DNA from: Lasiodiplodia sp. COLG20
Taxonomy: Eukaryota > Ascomycota > Dothideomycetes > Botryosphaeriales > Botryosphaeriaceae
Length of the DNA stretch: 64,000 nt
Direction: 5' to 3'
Assembly (NCBI GenBank): GCA_009801085.1
Contig: VNWV01000001.1
Coordinates: 5,208,001-5,272,000, forward strand
The position numbers and the translations under genes are program-made. Of this stretch, positions 11,074 to 21,994 are shown one piece after another (positions within the stretch are counted from its first letter, which is position 1; every line of letters begins with the position of its first letter). Below the pieces are notes generated by a model. The model was not told the origin of the DNA. It was given only the letters and a program-made list of their open reading frames with translations, and made no database searches.

Positions 11074-12387
11074 ATGCCCATTCCCACCGAGCCCGTTGGA
11101 TCCCTGCCTAGGCCCAAGTACCTGCAGGACGTGTATGCCGCCTATGATGCGGGCACAGCCACGCGGGAGGAGCTGCTTGCGGCGCAGGACAAGGCTGCGG
11201 CCGACTCGGTCCAGCGCTTCGAGGAGACGGGCGCCGAGTTCGTGACCGACGGCGAGCAGAGGGTACGGAAGCCTGCATTTCTTGAAAGCCGTGTCGAAAA
11301 CTAACCTCGATTGTTTCAGGCATCCTCGTTCGCGACCTACCCCATCATTGACACGCTTGGCGGCAAGGGCCTGTCCGAGAATCTTGCGCCCGATGGCCAG
11401 TTCTTCGCCATCTTCGACGATGGACACCACAGGCAGCTTCCGCGCCTCGTCAAGGGCCCGCTCAAATACAACACCTATGCCGCCGACTACTTCAAGAAGA
11501 GCAAGCCGTTCGCCAAGAAGGCCAGCATGAAGCAGGCCGTCATTGCGCCCAGCATGCTGTACCTGCTGTACCCTCTGCAAGGTTAGTCGAATACTAGCGA
11601 ATTGGAAGGACTCACATTCTGATACTCTTGGGCAGGCGAGATTGAGGGCTACCCGAAGGACAAGTTCGTCGAGGACCTGGTCAACGAGTGCGAGAAGGAC
11701 ATCCGCCTGTGCTTCGAGGCCGGCGCCAAGCGCGTCAGTATCGACTTCACTGAGGGCCGTCTGGCCTCCAAGAAGGACCCGCGCAACCCGTGGACTGGCG
11801 CCAACCTCCTCCAGACCTTCATTGACCTGAACAACAAGGTCCTCGACCGCTTCCCCCCCGACGTGCGCGCCAACATCGGCATCCACACCTGCCCCGGCGG
11901 CGACTGCGACAGCGTGCACAGCAAGGACGTCGACTACCACGAGCTCTTGCCCAGCATGTTCCAGATGAACGCTGGCTACTTCTTGATCCAGTGCGCCAGT
12001 GAGACCGACAAGGAGAAGGTCTACAAGGAGATCGGCCAGGTCATCCGCAAGGACGCCAATGGCGTTAAGCAGGTAAGCTCAAAAACAAGCCCTGTCGAGG
12101 AAGGTGGCGGCTGACTGTGGCGTTGATAGGTCGCTTTTATCGGCGTCATCAACCCCCTCGACCCCAAGGTCGAGACGCCTGAAGAGGTTGCCGAACAGCT
12201 CATCACCGCGGCCAAGTACATTCCCGTCGACCAGCTCGGCGCCACCGATGACTGTGGCTTCAGCCCCTTCAGCATTGACGTGAAGCCGAAGCACGGCTCG
12301 CCCGACTTCGCCAGGGACATTGCCTTCCAGAAGATTACCAGCCGCGTCAAGGGCGTCAAGCTTGCCAGCGAGAAGCTGGGAGTCTAA
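11074..12387 (+). CDS. Short methionine-synthase-like protein (MetE C-terminal domain only)
   Basis: Exons 11074-11262, 11320-11581, 11636-12072 and 12130-12387 give 381 residues. It matches only the C-terminal catalytic barrel of cobalamin-independent methionine synthase, starting with PVGSLPRP. Zinc-site residues are visible: H-x-C in IHTCPGGDC and a later cysteine in DDCGFSPFS. A true MetE is about 760 residues with two barrels; this form lacks the N-terminal one. Fungi carry such short paralogues beside the full enzyme, and their substrates are unresolved: they may transfer methyl groups from another donor or cleave a C-S or epoxide bond as in coenzyme-M-type transferases. In-frame sequence upstream of 11074 begins with TTG, so the ATG at 11074 is the start. 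Confidence 0.83.
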
Positions 12388-12997
12388 TTCCGTACTGTTT
12401 GTGTTCCCTAGATGTTGAGATTAGAGATGGAGCTTCAGTGGCAGTTTACGTGAGTCGATACCCAGGGGCTAGAACCTATAGCAATCTGATTTGTATATGT
12501 GGTGATGATGTTGTTGTTGACGTGTGCCCCTGCATTTCCGCGTACCCCACCAGCAACTCCTTTGGCGGGGAATGATCCGCGGCCCCCGCTTGTGACACTT
12601 TCCAAAACAGATGCTCCGCGCTAAGCGCTTGCAATCAACCCTTATCAAGCGTCTGAGCATATAGTGTACCGTTCTACAATCGCTCCTGCATCTGGGCCCG
12701 TGCAATCATTCACCTCTAAAATCGACAATCCCATCTACCGCACGATGGGTTTCCTCCAATTTCCACATTGCCTATCTTGATCGATGATCTGGGTGCGTGC
12801 GAAAGAGTGGGGGCCGTTATACACCTGCGAGGCTGACTAGGTCGTCCACGCGGGCCGATATAACCTAAGCACTAACAACAGAGTCATATTCCTACGCAAT
12901 CGATCTGACCAACAAAGAATATCTAGTAGATCACTCGTTTAAAACCGAGTGCCATGCCGCCCAATTCCTCTCGAGCCATCTCTCACACTCGGCCAAA
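12388..12997. other. Intergenic spacer
   Basis: 3' region of the MetE-like gene and promoter of the adenylation-domain gene. A GATATAA element lies near 12857-12863, about 140 bases upstream of the next ATG. Nothing coding is seen. Confidence 0.5.
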
Positions 12998-14848
12998 ATG
13001 TTGACATTATTGGAAACCCTTCAAAAGCAAGCTCAAAACGAGCCCGGGAGGATCTATGCCTCGTACGCCCTCTCACCAGACCTTTCGGATGGCTTCCGTG
13101 ATGTCACAGTCGGCGAGCTTCTTCGAGCCGTAGACGCCTTTGCTTGGTGGCTTCATAATGGGTGGGGCCGCAGCGAGGATTTCGGGACTGTTGCATACAT
13201 TGGACCGTCAGACTTGCGCTACGCCATCTTTTTCTTCGCCGCCATCAAGTGCGGATACAAGGTACGCTTGATCATGTAGCATCGATTCAACTTGCTTATA
13301 CATGCTCCAGACGCTGTTCATTTCTCCCTTGAACAGCTTTGAGGCCAGCAAGTCCATCCTTGAATCAACAAAATGCCAGAGGATCTTCTACGCTCCGCCT
13401 ATGGGACAGGTTGCAAAAAATCTGCAGTGCATAGCGGCCTCGGACACATTAGATGCTATCCAAATTGCATCTTTGGATGAATGCTTGGCTGCGGAGTCCA
13501 AGCCTTATCCTTACGAGAAGACATTCGAAGAAGCAAAGTGGGATCCGGTCGTTGTGATCCATACCTCCGGAACAACAGGTTTGTAGTCCGGCTTCGTGAT
13601 GCAGCCTCTTTGCTAACAAGAATCAGGCCTCCCGAAGCCAATGACGATGAATTTTGGATTCTTCAGCACTACTGCAGAGCCAGTCGCACCAGTTCCAGGC
13701 TACAAAGACGGGTCGTTCAAATGGTTCGAGCGGCGAGCCTTCCTCGGTCCTTTTCCGCCCTTTCATCTTGGAGGCGTCTACACCATGATGACCATTCCGG
13801 TGTATTTCGAAGCAACCATCGTAATACCTCCTGCAGTGCCCGGAGCGGTGCCGGGCAAAACCCTGGTCGACATCATGAACCAGAAGAAGATCGAAGCTAT
13901 GTTCAGCAGCACACTTCCCATCGAGCAAGTCATGCAGGTACCCGGCGGCCCCGAAAAGCTGAGGGAGATGCACTTCATCGCCTTTGCGGGGGCACCGCTC
14001 CCACCGTGGGTAGGCGACGACCTGAGCAAGCACACGACCGTCAAGACATTCTGTAAGGCTTCACCCACCTGCGCCCAAAACCCCAACTAACCTTTCACCA
14101 CCCAGTCGGCTCCACCGAAACCGGCGAAATCCCAACCATCCCCCCACACGCCGAAGACTGGGCCTACATCAAATTCGCCCCCTGCGTCGGCGCCGTCTTC
14201 GAGCCCGTCCTCCGGCTCAACTCCTCTTCATCATCCTCCTCCTCCTCCTCCTCCCCATCTTCTTCCTCCTCCTCATCCTCCTCCTCCTCCGACCCCATCC
14301 CCCACGAACTCGTCTTCCCCCCGACCACCGACCCAACCACCATCCGCCACCGCGGCAACGCCTGGCTCTTCCCATCAACCACAACCTCCTCCTGGCGCTC
14401 GCGCGACCTCTTCGTCCCGCACCCGGATCCGGCGCGCGCCCACGAGCACCTATGGCGCTTCTACGGGCGCGTCGACGACGCCGTCGAGCTGGCCTCGGGC
14501 GCCAAGTTCTTCCCGGGGCCCTGGGAGGCCGCCGTGCGCGGCGCGGCGCCGCGCGTCGCGCACTGCATGGTCGTCGGCGCTGGGCGGAGTCGGCCGGGTG
14601 TGCTGGTTGAGCCGAAGGAGGAGATCGTGCCGGGGGGCGAGGAGGAGGAGCGGAGATTCGTGGAGGAGGTGTGGCCGGTTATCGAGAGGGCGAATGGGGG
14701 CGTGGCGGAGTGCGCGAGGGTGGGGAGGGAGATGGTGAGGGTGGTTAGGCCTGGGAGTTTGGTGAGGGCGCCGAAGGGGACGGTTATTAGGAGGGCGAGT
14801 GGGGAGGGGCATCGGGAGGTTGTTGAGGAGATGTATCGGGGGGAGTGA
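12998..14848 (+). CDS. Stand-alone NRPS-like adenylation (AMP-forming ligase) protein
   Basis: Exons 12998-13261, 13311-13578, 13627-14052 and 14106-14848, 566 residues. The core motifs of an adenylating enzyme are present: A3 HTSGTTGLPKP (split by an intron), A5 FGSTETGE, an A7-like SRDLF, A8 GRVDDAVELASG and the A10 lysine motif PKGTVIRR. The layout matches the first domain of fungal NRPS-like reductases (A-T-R), but the protein stops right after A10: no carrier-protein serine motif and no reductase follow in the next 770 bases. It could adenylate an acid and pass it to CoA or to a partner carrier. A run of 23 serines broken by one proline interrupts the domain between A5 and A7. GC content climbs strongly toward the 3' end. 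Whether it is a functional ligase or a truncated remnant is open. Confidence 0.8.
14218..14293 (+). repeat. TCC/TCT/TCA trinucleotide tract encoding polyserine
   Basis: About 25 consecutive TCN codons with one CCA. Being a trinucleotide array it can vary in length without breaking frame. Confidence 0.9.
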
Positions 14849-15620
14849 TGGGGGAGAGGAAGAGGGGGGAACTGTGTGCCCCCTAGTTGCGATGGGGGGG
14901 AAGGGAAGAGAGGCGGAAACGGTTGGGGCGGATTCTGTGTGTCACTTATCCGATAGACCTTGGTGTTTCGCTCGGGCGAAAGGCTCTTACTTGCTCATGG
15001 AATTCCCTGTACCATGAAACAAACCCCCGAGGTTCAGAGCAAGATAGACATGAGCATTGAGTTCAACCGTCTCTACGTGGAAAATACCGCAGAAGTGATT
15101 GCGCCTGTCTCAAGAATCCATGCTCGTGATAGCAACGCCACACACGCCGACGAGAAAACGCCACGGCTACAGAGTGTTATCCGTATCAACTCTAGATCCT
15201 TTGAGCTGACGTACCTGAGTGGCTTCGTCGGGGTAGCCTTCCGCCTATGGATCCGCTGGCTTCCAGCGCTCGGGTAAGCTAACCTTCCTGGTTGCATCCC
15301 ACTTTCTCTTATCGATATGATGCAATGCTCTGTCCCCTGCTATCACGATAGTGCACAGTCGATTACCGGAACTCTGAATTTGAGACGGGAGCCTTAGCTT
15401 TACGTCTGGCCCATTTGTGTCAGAGCTTGCATTCCATTACTCGTTGGAATGGGTAGCGTCCAATTGGCTCGGGTTGTTATCAGGAACCAGTCCTCCCACT
15501 TGGCAGAGCTTGATGTATTTAAAGCTGGAAGCATCACTGATCTCTGAGAGCGTGCACACTCCATGCAGCCCTCTCTATCTCAATTGCTTTTCTGCCTCGT
15601 GGCTTTGATTTATTCTCACA
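14849..15620. other. Intergenic spacer
   Basis: I searched it for a carrier-protein or reductase remnant of the preceding adenylation gene and saw none in any frame. The 3' end holds the permease promoter. Confidence 0.5.
15516..15523 (+). promoter_or_regulatory. TATA-like element of the amino-acid permease gene
   Basis: TATTTAAA, about 100 bases upstream of the ATG at 15621. Confidence 0.45.
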
Positions 15621-17647
15621 ATGGACACAAAATCGGATAAAGAATCTGCGAAAGCTCTCCCCGCGCCTGTCGAGAGTGACATCGATGTTGGCGACACGAT
15701 AGAAGTGAAGGAAGGGGACAAACTCAAACGAAATGTCTCCCCTCACATGGTTCATGTAAGATACCAAGCCAATAGCCTGCGAGAAAGAGCGAACACTAAC
15801 GGAAAGTAGATCATGTAAGCCTGATCGGTTTCCCCAGCGCCAACCAGCTGTGCTGATGTTGTTCCAGATCCTTGGGTTGTAACATCGGGAGTGGGTTGAT
15901 GGTTGCGACAGGGAAAGCGCTACATACTGGTACGTCTGTCCCTTTGGCATGCATGTGTAGCTGACAAGTCACTTAGGCGGGCCTGGTAACATGGTCCTTG
16001 GCTACGGCCTCCTTTGTACTTGCGTCGCAGCAGCCCTTCAAACGCTTGCGGAAATGACGATAGCTTTCCCTGTTTCTGGAAACTTTGTGAACTATGCGCA
16101 ACGCTGGCTCGATCCGTCTTTGGCTTTTGCGGCTGGTTTTGCAGAGTGGTTGGGTAAGTTTCACGCAGGATGAGAAGCCATTCATTCGTTAACCATTCCA
16201 GGATGGACCGCCGTGTCTTCTGCCGAAGCAACCGTCTTCACCGTCATTGTGAACTATTGGGCAGAAGAATCCGTGCATGAAGCTGTTTGGTGTAAGCAAG
16301 ACATACTCATACTTTGAAGGCTTACGCTAATATTGACCAGTGTCGGTGTTCATGGTATTTATTATCGGGCTGTTCTTTCTGCCAAACAGGTACTTTGCTT
16401 TTTATGAGTACTTCGCAGGGTTGCTCAAGATATTCGGTTTGATCATTGTCATCATCGTTTCCATCGTGATCATTGCGGGCGGGGGTTCCACTGGGCGTGT
16501 CCACAACGGCGAATACTGGAGGACTCTACCGGTTTTTGCGAATGGTTTCCAGGTATGCCACATTGACTGTTCCCTTGAGTAACGCACTAAATCGTGTGCA
16601 GGGCTTCTCGAACTGCGCTCTCCTGGGGCTTTGGGCCGTCGGAGACCAAGTATTCGTTGGAATTCTGGCTGGCGAAGCGGAAACCCCACGAATTTCTATG
16701 GCACGTGCGACAAAACTCATTCCCTACCGCAACGCCCTCTTGTACATGTTAAGCGTGGTATTATGCACACTTATGGTCCCCATGGATGACGAACGCCTCT
16801 TCGGTGGCTCGGGTTCGGCAGCGTCCCCATTCGTCATTGCCATGAACGATGCCGGTATTTCCGGAGTTCCCGACTTTTTCAATGTTGTCATCATGATCGG
16901 GATCGGAGGTGTCGCAGTTGAGAGTGTCTACATATCTTCGAGAGTGCTCCGTGCTATGGCAGAGCAAGGGCTCATCCCGAGATTCTTGGCAAAGGTAGAT
17001 AGAAGGGGACGGCCAAGGTGGAGTTTGGCCATCACGTTGGCCATTGCAACAATGCTGACTTACATCAATCTGTCGAGTAAGTAAGTCTAAATTTCTTTTG
17101 TACTTGCAGTAGCTGACAGGCGCAGACACTGGTGCCGAGGTCTTTACCTGGCTGGGTTCCATTACTTCGTCCTCCTTTTTCATCGTTTGGGCGGTCATCA
17201 GCCTCACTTCTTGGAGATTTCGTGCAGCTTTGAAGGCACAACGAGATCCGCTCTTCAATGAGCTGTACGCATGGCGTAGCTGGGCTTGGCCCCTGTCTCC
17301 AGCTTGGCTATTTACCTGCACCGTACTTCTACTGATCTGTTGCATATACATTGGGCTAATGCCGATCGTAAGCCTCCCTCTCTATCTCTTCGAATGCACA
17401 ATACTAATCCGAGTAGGGATCATCTTCCGCGTCTGTCTATTCTTTCTTCCAGTACATGATTGGGGCCATCATCGTCGTCGTATTTACTATCGCCCACAAA
17501 ATCATTTACCGCACTAAATTACAGGATCCAGCCACAGCTGACCTTAAGAGTGGGCGGCATACTCTGACGGCGGAAGAAGTCCGGCGGCTGGATGCATACT
17601 ATCGGATGCCTGCCTGGAGACGATTTCTGTCGTATTTCCGGGGTTGA
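15621..17647 (+). CDS. Amino-acid permease (APC superfamily) with a 5-base microexon
   Basis: Nine exons: 15621-15755, 15810-15814, 15868-15929, 15977-16153, 16202-16291, 16341-16552, 16602-17076, 17126-17367 and 17417-17647; 542 residues. The soluble N-terminus leads into the first membrane helix motif ISLGCNIGSGL, which matches the substrate-binding G-x-I-G-x-G signature of fungal amino-acid permeases. About twelve hydrophobic helices follow, with a characteristic loop AGEAETPR and helix 8 region SSRVLRAMAEQGL. The protein sits in the plasma membrane and imports amino acids with protons; the specificity is unknown. The second exon is only ATCAT: joining exon 1 directly to exon 3 meets a stop within five codons, while including it restores the conserved motif. 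It is followed by an MFS gene on the same strand. Confidence 0.88.
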
Positions 17648-18121
17648 TTAGCGTCTTTGCAGGGGTCTGGGACGGCTCAGCAATATATGTAAAGTACGCT
17701 AGAGGAATAAAAATGCTTGGTAAAGAACGAGCGGGATCTTGCCAGTCACCGTCCACGCAAACACTTACTCAAGGTGTATGGAATCGATATCATTCCTGAT
17801 CTTTCTTTCCTCAGCGTTACGATACCCCTCTTCCGACCCGCGTCGCCCAGGCTGCAGTGTAAGACAACACAAGTAAGGCATCGGCGTGCGCCACCGTTTT
17901 GGGGTTGAAGATCGGCTCTTCCCCGCACTCTCCCCCGGACGACGCTAGGTAGTGATACTTTACACTGCCGAAGTGCGGGGCCCCAGACTGGCTCTACCCC
18001 AATTTGCCCATGCTGTGGCTTGCCATGCCTCCAGGCCAATGTTTTCGCATATATTGATCCGAAAGATTCTTAAATGCGCTACGGCCTTGGAGGTCTGGTA
18101 CAGGCGCAGCGTCATGTCAAC
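17648..18121. other. Intergenic spacer
   Basis: Permease 3' region and MFS promoter. It contains a CCAAT element at 18036-18040 and the TATA element listed next. Confidence 0.5.
18050..18055 (+). promoter_or_regulatory. TATA-like element of the MFS transporter gene
   Basis: TATATT about 70 bases before the ATG at 18122 and only 24 bases before the in-frame ATG at 18074, which argues for the downstream start. Confidence 0.45.
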
Positions 18122-19936
18122 ATGTCGGACACTGCGCTGATACCGCACACCTCGCTGTGGGCAAACAGAAAATGCCTACTCATCTGCACCATCGTTTCTA
18201 TTGCGAACATGCAATACGGCCTGGACTCGGCGGCCGTCGGAGGTTTACAAGCAATGCCCGGGTTTCTCGTTGTCTTCGGGTACCCCGACCCCACTAGCCC
18301 TGGCGGCTATGCCATTGGTGTATGTGTGTGCACACTCTACAAACACTACAGTAAGCTTAATTCTGGACACAGGGAACTTTTCAGCAGCTCATCAGTAGCC
18401 TGCTGACGCTTGGTTCTTTTCTGTCTTCCCTCACGGCCGGCGTGTTTGCGCATTTCTACGGCCGCAAAACGGCTCTCTGGACGGCGTGCGTGCTCAACGC
18501 TGTTGCCTGCATTATCCAGATCTCCACTGAGAACAAAGGAGCCGTGTATGTTGGACGTCTGATACTCGGCTTCGCCAATGGATTTCTTGTCACCTTCTCC
18601 AACATATACACTTCCGAGGCATCGCCGGCGCATCTGCGCGCTGTCATGGTGGCTCTGTTTGCGTACTGGTATGTCTGCTGTCTTTCAAGGATGCATACAA
18701 TTTAGACTATCGGTCGGGATGCTGACTTGTGCAGGGTGAATATTGGTAGTATCGTTGGTGCGGCCATCACAAACGCGGTCAAAAATAGGTTGGACAAAGC
18801 ATCCTACCAGATACCCATCGGAACTTTGTTTATCGTCCCCCTCTTCCTGGCAGCTGGACTTTTCTTCGTTCCTGAATCCCCGCGGTACCTTCTCAACAAA
18901 GGCAAAATGGAACAAGCGCGTAAAGCTCTGGAGACTCTCCGCGGAGACTCATTAAGCGCAGAACATCTCGAACTGGAATGGGCAGAGATGGTAAAGGGAA
19001 TTGAGGAAGAGAAGCGCCTTGCAACCACTGTAGGTGTGCTGGACATGTTCAGAAGTAAGTTGAATTTGTCTGTTTGTTCGTTGCAGTATCTCATGTCCAT
19101 CTTTGTGTAGACACGGACCTGCGCCGCACGCTCCTCTGCTACGGGATGATCGCTTGCCAAACCGCATCCGGAATCTGGTTCTTGATCAGCTACGCCACAT
19201 ACTTCATGATCGTCGGCGGCCTGACGGTTGACGAGGCGTTCAAGTTCTCCGTCATGAACACTTGCATCGGCTTCATCGGGGTCAACTTCGGCATGTACGC
19301 AATGCGGCACTTGGTTGGACGGAGGACCATCCTCATGTTCGGCGCAACGTTTTGCGGCCTCTGCATGCTGGCCCTAGCGATTGCAGCGTCAACTGCTACG
19401 AGTACGGTAGTCTTACGGGATTGCTTGATTGCCTTCACTGCCCTATTCTTCTTTGGTTACAACTCTTGCGTAGGTGCAGCAAGCTATCCTGTTGCTACAG
19501 AGCTGGTGAGTACCAGATTACGATCATGGACCGTAGGAACGGCGACAAGTTTGGGGTATTTTCTTGCTTGGTTGACGGCGTTTTGCACTCCGTATTTCAT
19601 CAACCCGGAGAACATGAATTGGGTAAGTTTGATTTCCTCTCATCAGACAGTAGCCCAGATCCGCTAAGTAACATTTCACAGGGCGCAAAGTATGGCTACA
19701 TCTGGGCAGCTGCAAACTTCCTTTGCGTGGGATTCTTCTTCTTCTGCATGCCTGAGCTCAAAGGTCGCACGCTGGAAGAGATCGACGAGCTTTTCTTGAA
19801 CAATGTCTCGGTTTCGAACTTTCCGAAGTACCGGACAACCATTGGAGATGTGGTGGCGCAGGAGGTAAAGGACCATGCCGGACTCTCCGATCAGAAGTCG
19901 GGAGGAGCTACGGAGCACGTGGAACAAGTACAATGA
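18122..19936 (+). CDS. Sugar-porter-family MFS transporter
   Basis: Exons 18122-18319, 18373-18668, 18735-19054, 19111-19622 and 19682-19936, 526 residues. Sugar-porter signatures are clear: FYGRKTALW between helices 2 and 3, GRLILGFANGF in helix 4, PESPRYLLNKGK after helix 6, GRRTILM between helices 8 and 9 and PELKGRTLEEIDELF after helix 12. This is the set found in fungal hexose, maltose and alpha-glucoside permeases, acting in the plasma membrane. The arginine-rich motifs are intact, so transport should work, though members of this family also carry other polyols or small acids. An in-frame ATG at 18074 would add 16 residues. Its position between an amino-acid permease and metabolic oxygenases could also suit export or uptake of a small product. 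Confidence 0.88.
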
Positions 19937-20148
19937 AACTGCTGGCCTGTCTTCTTCAAGAATTAAATGACACCCCCAGATACCATACCAACCAGCTTTA
20001 GAATACACTAGAGGTATGCTGATATGATCACACCTGCACCATGCTGTCGGTTCAATTTGATCAAATTGAATTCAAACCCCCGATTATCTATGGCTTTCCA
20101 ATTAGCTACCTGGATGGCGGTGTTGAGTACCCTGCAGCATTGTGACAT

Positions 20149-21123
20149 CTAAAACAGATCCTGCCCTTCGAGAGTCTCATGATCGTCTAAAAGCTGCTTT
20201 CTCGGATCTTGTAAGTCCACCCATCCCAGAAACGGCTTGCTGATGCTGAAGCCCATCATCTTCTGGAGGTCAGCGGGATACTTCTTCATCTTCTCAATAG
20301 GATTCGCGAGGTACTGATTTTCCTCCTAGTATGTATGTCAGAAACAGTGACCGACTTCTCCCAGAATTCAGTATCTTACCTGCCGAAGAAAACCTTTGGT
20401 CATAAAGCAGCTGTACACCAGGCGCTCTTCGTTCTCCGTCATGTTAGCTGAGCCTCCATGGTAGCAGGAGCTTAGCATAATAAACCCGTCTCCAGGTTCG
20501 AGTTCCGCGTACATGGCATCAGCCTCGTTCGGCGGCGTGTCCGTGGCCTGCAGATGTGAACGGGGAACGAATCGCGTGGCCCCGTTCTTTTTGGTGGTGC
20601 GTTTTCCTGCAACAAAGAAACCAATTCCTGTGTCTCGACCCATCTTATACTGGTCCGGTGTGATGGCGGGTTGGAAGTTGTGGTGGACCATGTCGTCGCG
20701 GTGAAGCTCCTGGGCCTTAGCTCCCGGGCTGATGGAGAAGACGATCGTGTTGTTGAGTTGAGGCTCGGAGATGGAGACTTCCTTCTGGCTTCCAAACCAG
20801 CACTCGAAGCGTGAAGTGAGAAATTCGTCACAGACGCTACGATAGAGAGGGTTCCCGGGAATTAGTTCGATGAACTGAGGAACCTTTCCGGCTAAGCCCA
20901 TGACGCGCCGGGTCTCAGGAGGAAAGAAGCCACCATCCCAGGCTCTGTCCGCTTCAACATACGGGCGCACCTGTTTCTCGATGGAAGCAACGTCTTCCTT
21001 GTTGAGCACCCCGCGAATGATGCATCCACCGTTACGAATGAGAGACTGAACCACTTGGTCTTTCGTGACTGAGGAGGCATCGAACTCGTCAACAAGCAGG
21101 TCTGTAGTTTCGAGGGAGGGCAT
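20149..21123 (-). CDS. Phytanoyl-CoA dioxygenase (PhyH) family Fe(II)/2-oxoglutarate enzyme
   Basis: Exons 21123-20380 and 20325-20149 (GTAAGA...TAG, phase 0), 306 residues. The first methionine codon in frame is at 21123; the frame upstream begins only with TTG. Iron ligands are H141-x-D143 (in LHRDD) and H222 (in CYHGGS), with an arginine eleven residues later (EERLVYS) suited to 2-oxoglutarate binding. Spacing and the TRFVPRSH turn fit the PhyH family. Fungal members often hydroxylate, desaturate or rearrange secondary metabolites, and some form endoperoxides. No peroxisomal PTS1 is seen at the C-terminus (ending DLF), which argues against a fatty-acid alpha-oxidation role. It is the first of three minus-strand metabolic genes. 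Confidence 0.87.
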
Positions 21124-21994
21124 TTTTGAGGGCGAGTAGTAGCCCGGCAAACTTCAGATGGTATTTGAAAAGAGGTTATTATGGTTACAGAGAATTCCGA
21201 GCAGTGACTGCTTTTAAGCATAGGTAGACGCCAAACACACTCGTTATCGGCACAACATCATGAAGTATAGGGGAGGATGCACGTAGCCCTAATAGGAAAA
21301 TTATCCCAGACAAAGATAAGCACATGCGGGCAGATACAAGGAGCAGCACTGTACCCCGCTTTGCATAGTGCAAATAGTGGGATGATGGATCGAAAGAATG
21401 GAAGTAAAGATCGGCGGCTCTAATAGACTTATCAGGCATTCCCGAAGACTGGTGGAGGTGGTTTGACGTTCTAAATCCTTGTTCTTTATACCTGCCTGTT
21501 AGTAAGCAGTTGGTACCAGATTTCCACATTCAATCCGTGAATTTGGGCTTCCTTTTCGATGTGGTTCATGGGACATGCCATTCCGTAAGGGACCGTTAAC
21601 TTTGGCGGTAACTCGATCCGGCTTGCGCTAAGGAGGCAGTTCAAGATACGGTTTATGTCTCGGGAAAATCCTACACGATAATCCTGACTGACGAAACCGA
21701 AATGCGTGGGCATTCAAGAGGGTACCTAACCAAGATAGGAAACAGACTCCGCCAAGACGAGCAAGCGATGACAAGGCTTGTGAGATATGTGGTGGGGGCC
21801 CGATCGGATTTATGGGGAACGGAGCGGTTTAATCAGAGGGAATTCCATTGCCTCACATTTTGAGTTCATACCCCCTATCAATAAGTAAAATCAACGATCT
21901 GCATGCCAACAAGCATTCTAGGAATATTGGGTGATTCTAGTACCCAGAACATCGTCTTACGAATTTGATTATCACCAATGAAACAGTGTAGGAT
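21124..21994. other. Intergenic spacer
   Basis: Promoter of the PhyH gene and 3' region of the ThDP-enzyme gene. Only short unconvincing frames are present. Confidence 0.5.

Noticed and set aside
11008..11940. 310-residue minus-strand open frame
   Set aside because: Antisense to the MetE-like gene and crosses its introns without regard to the splice sites.
14849..15620. Possible carrier or reductase remnant of the NRPS-like gene
   Set aside because: No carrier serine motif (GxDS) or NAD-binding GxxGxxG in any frame.
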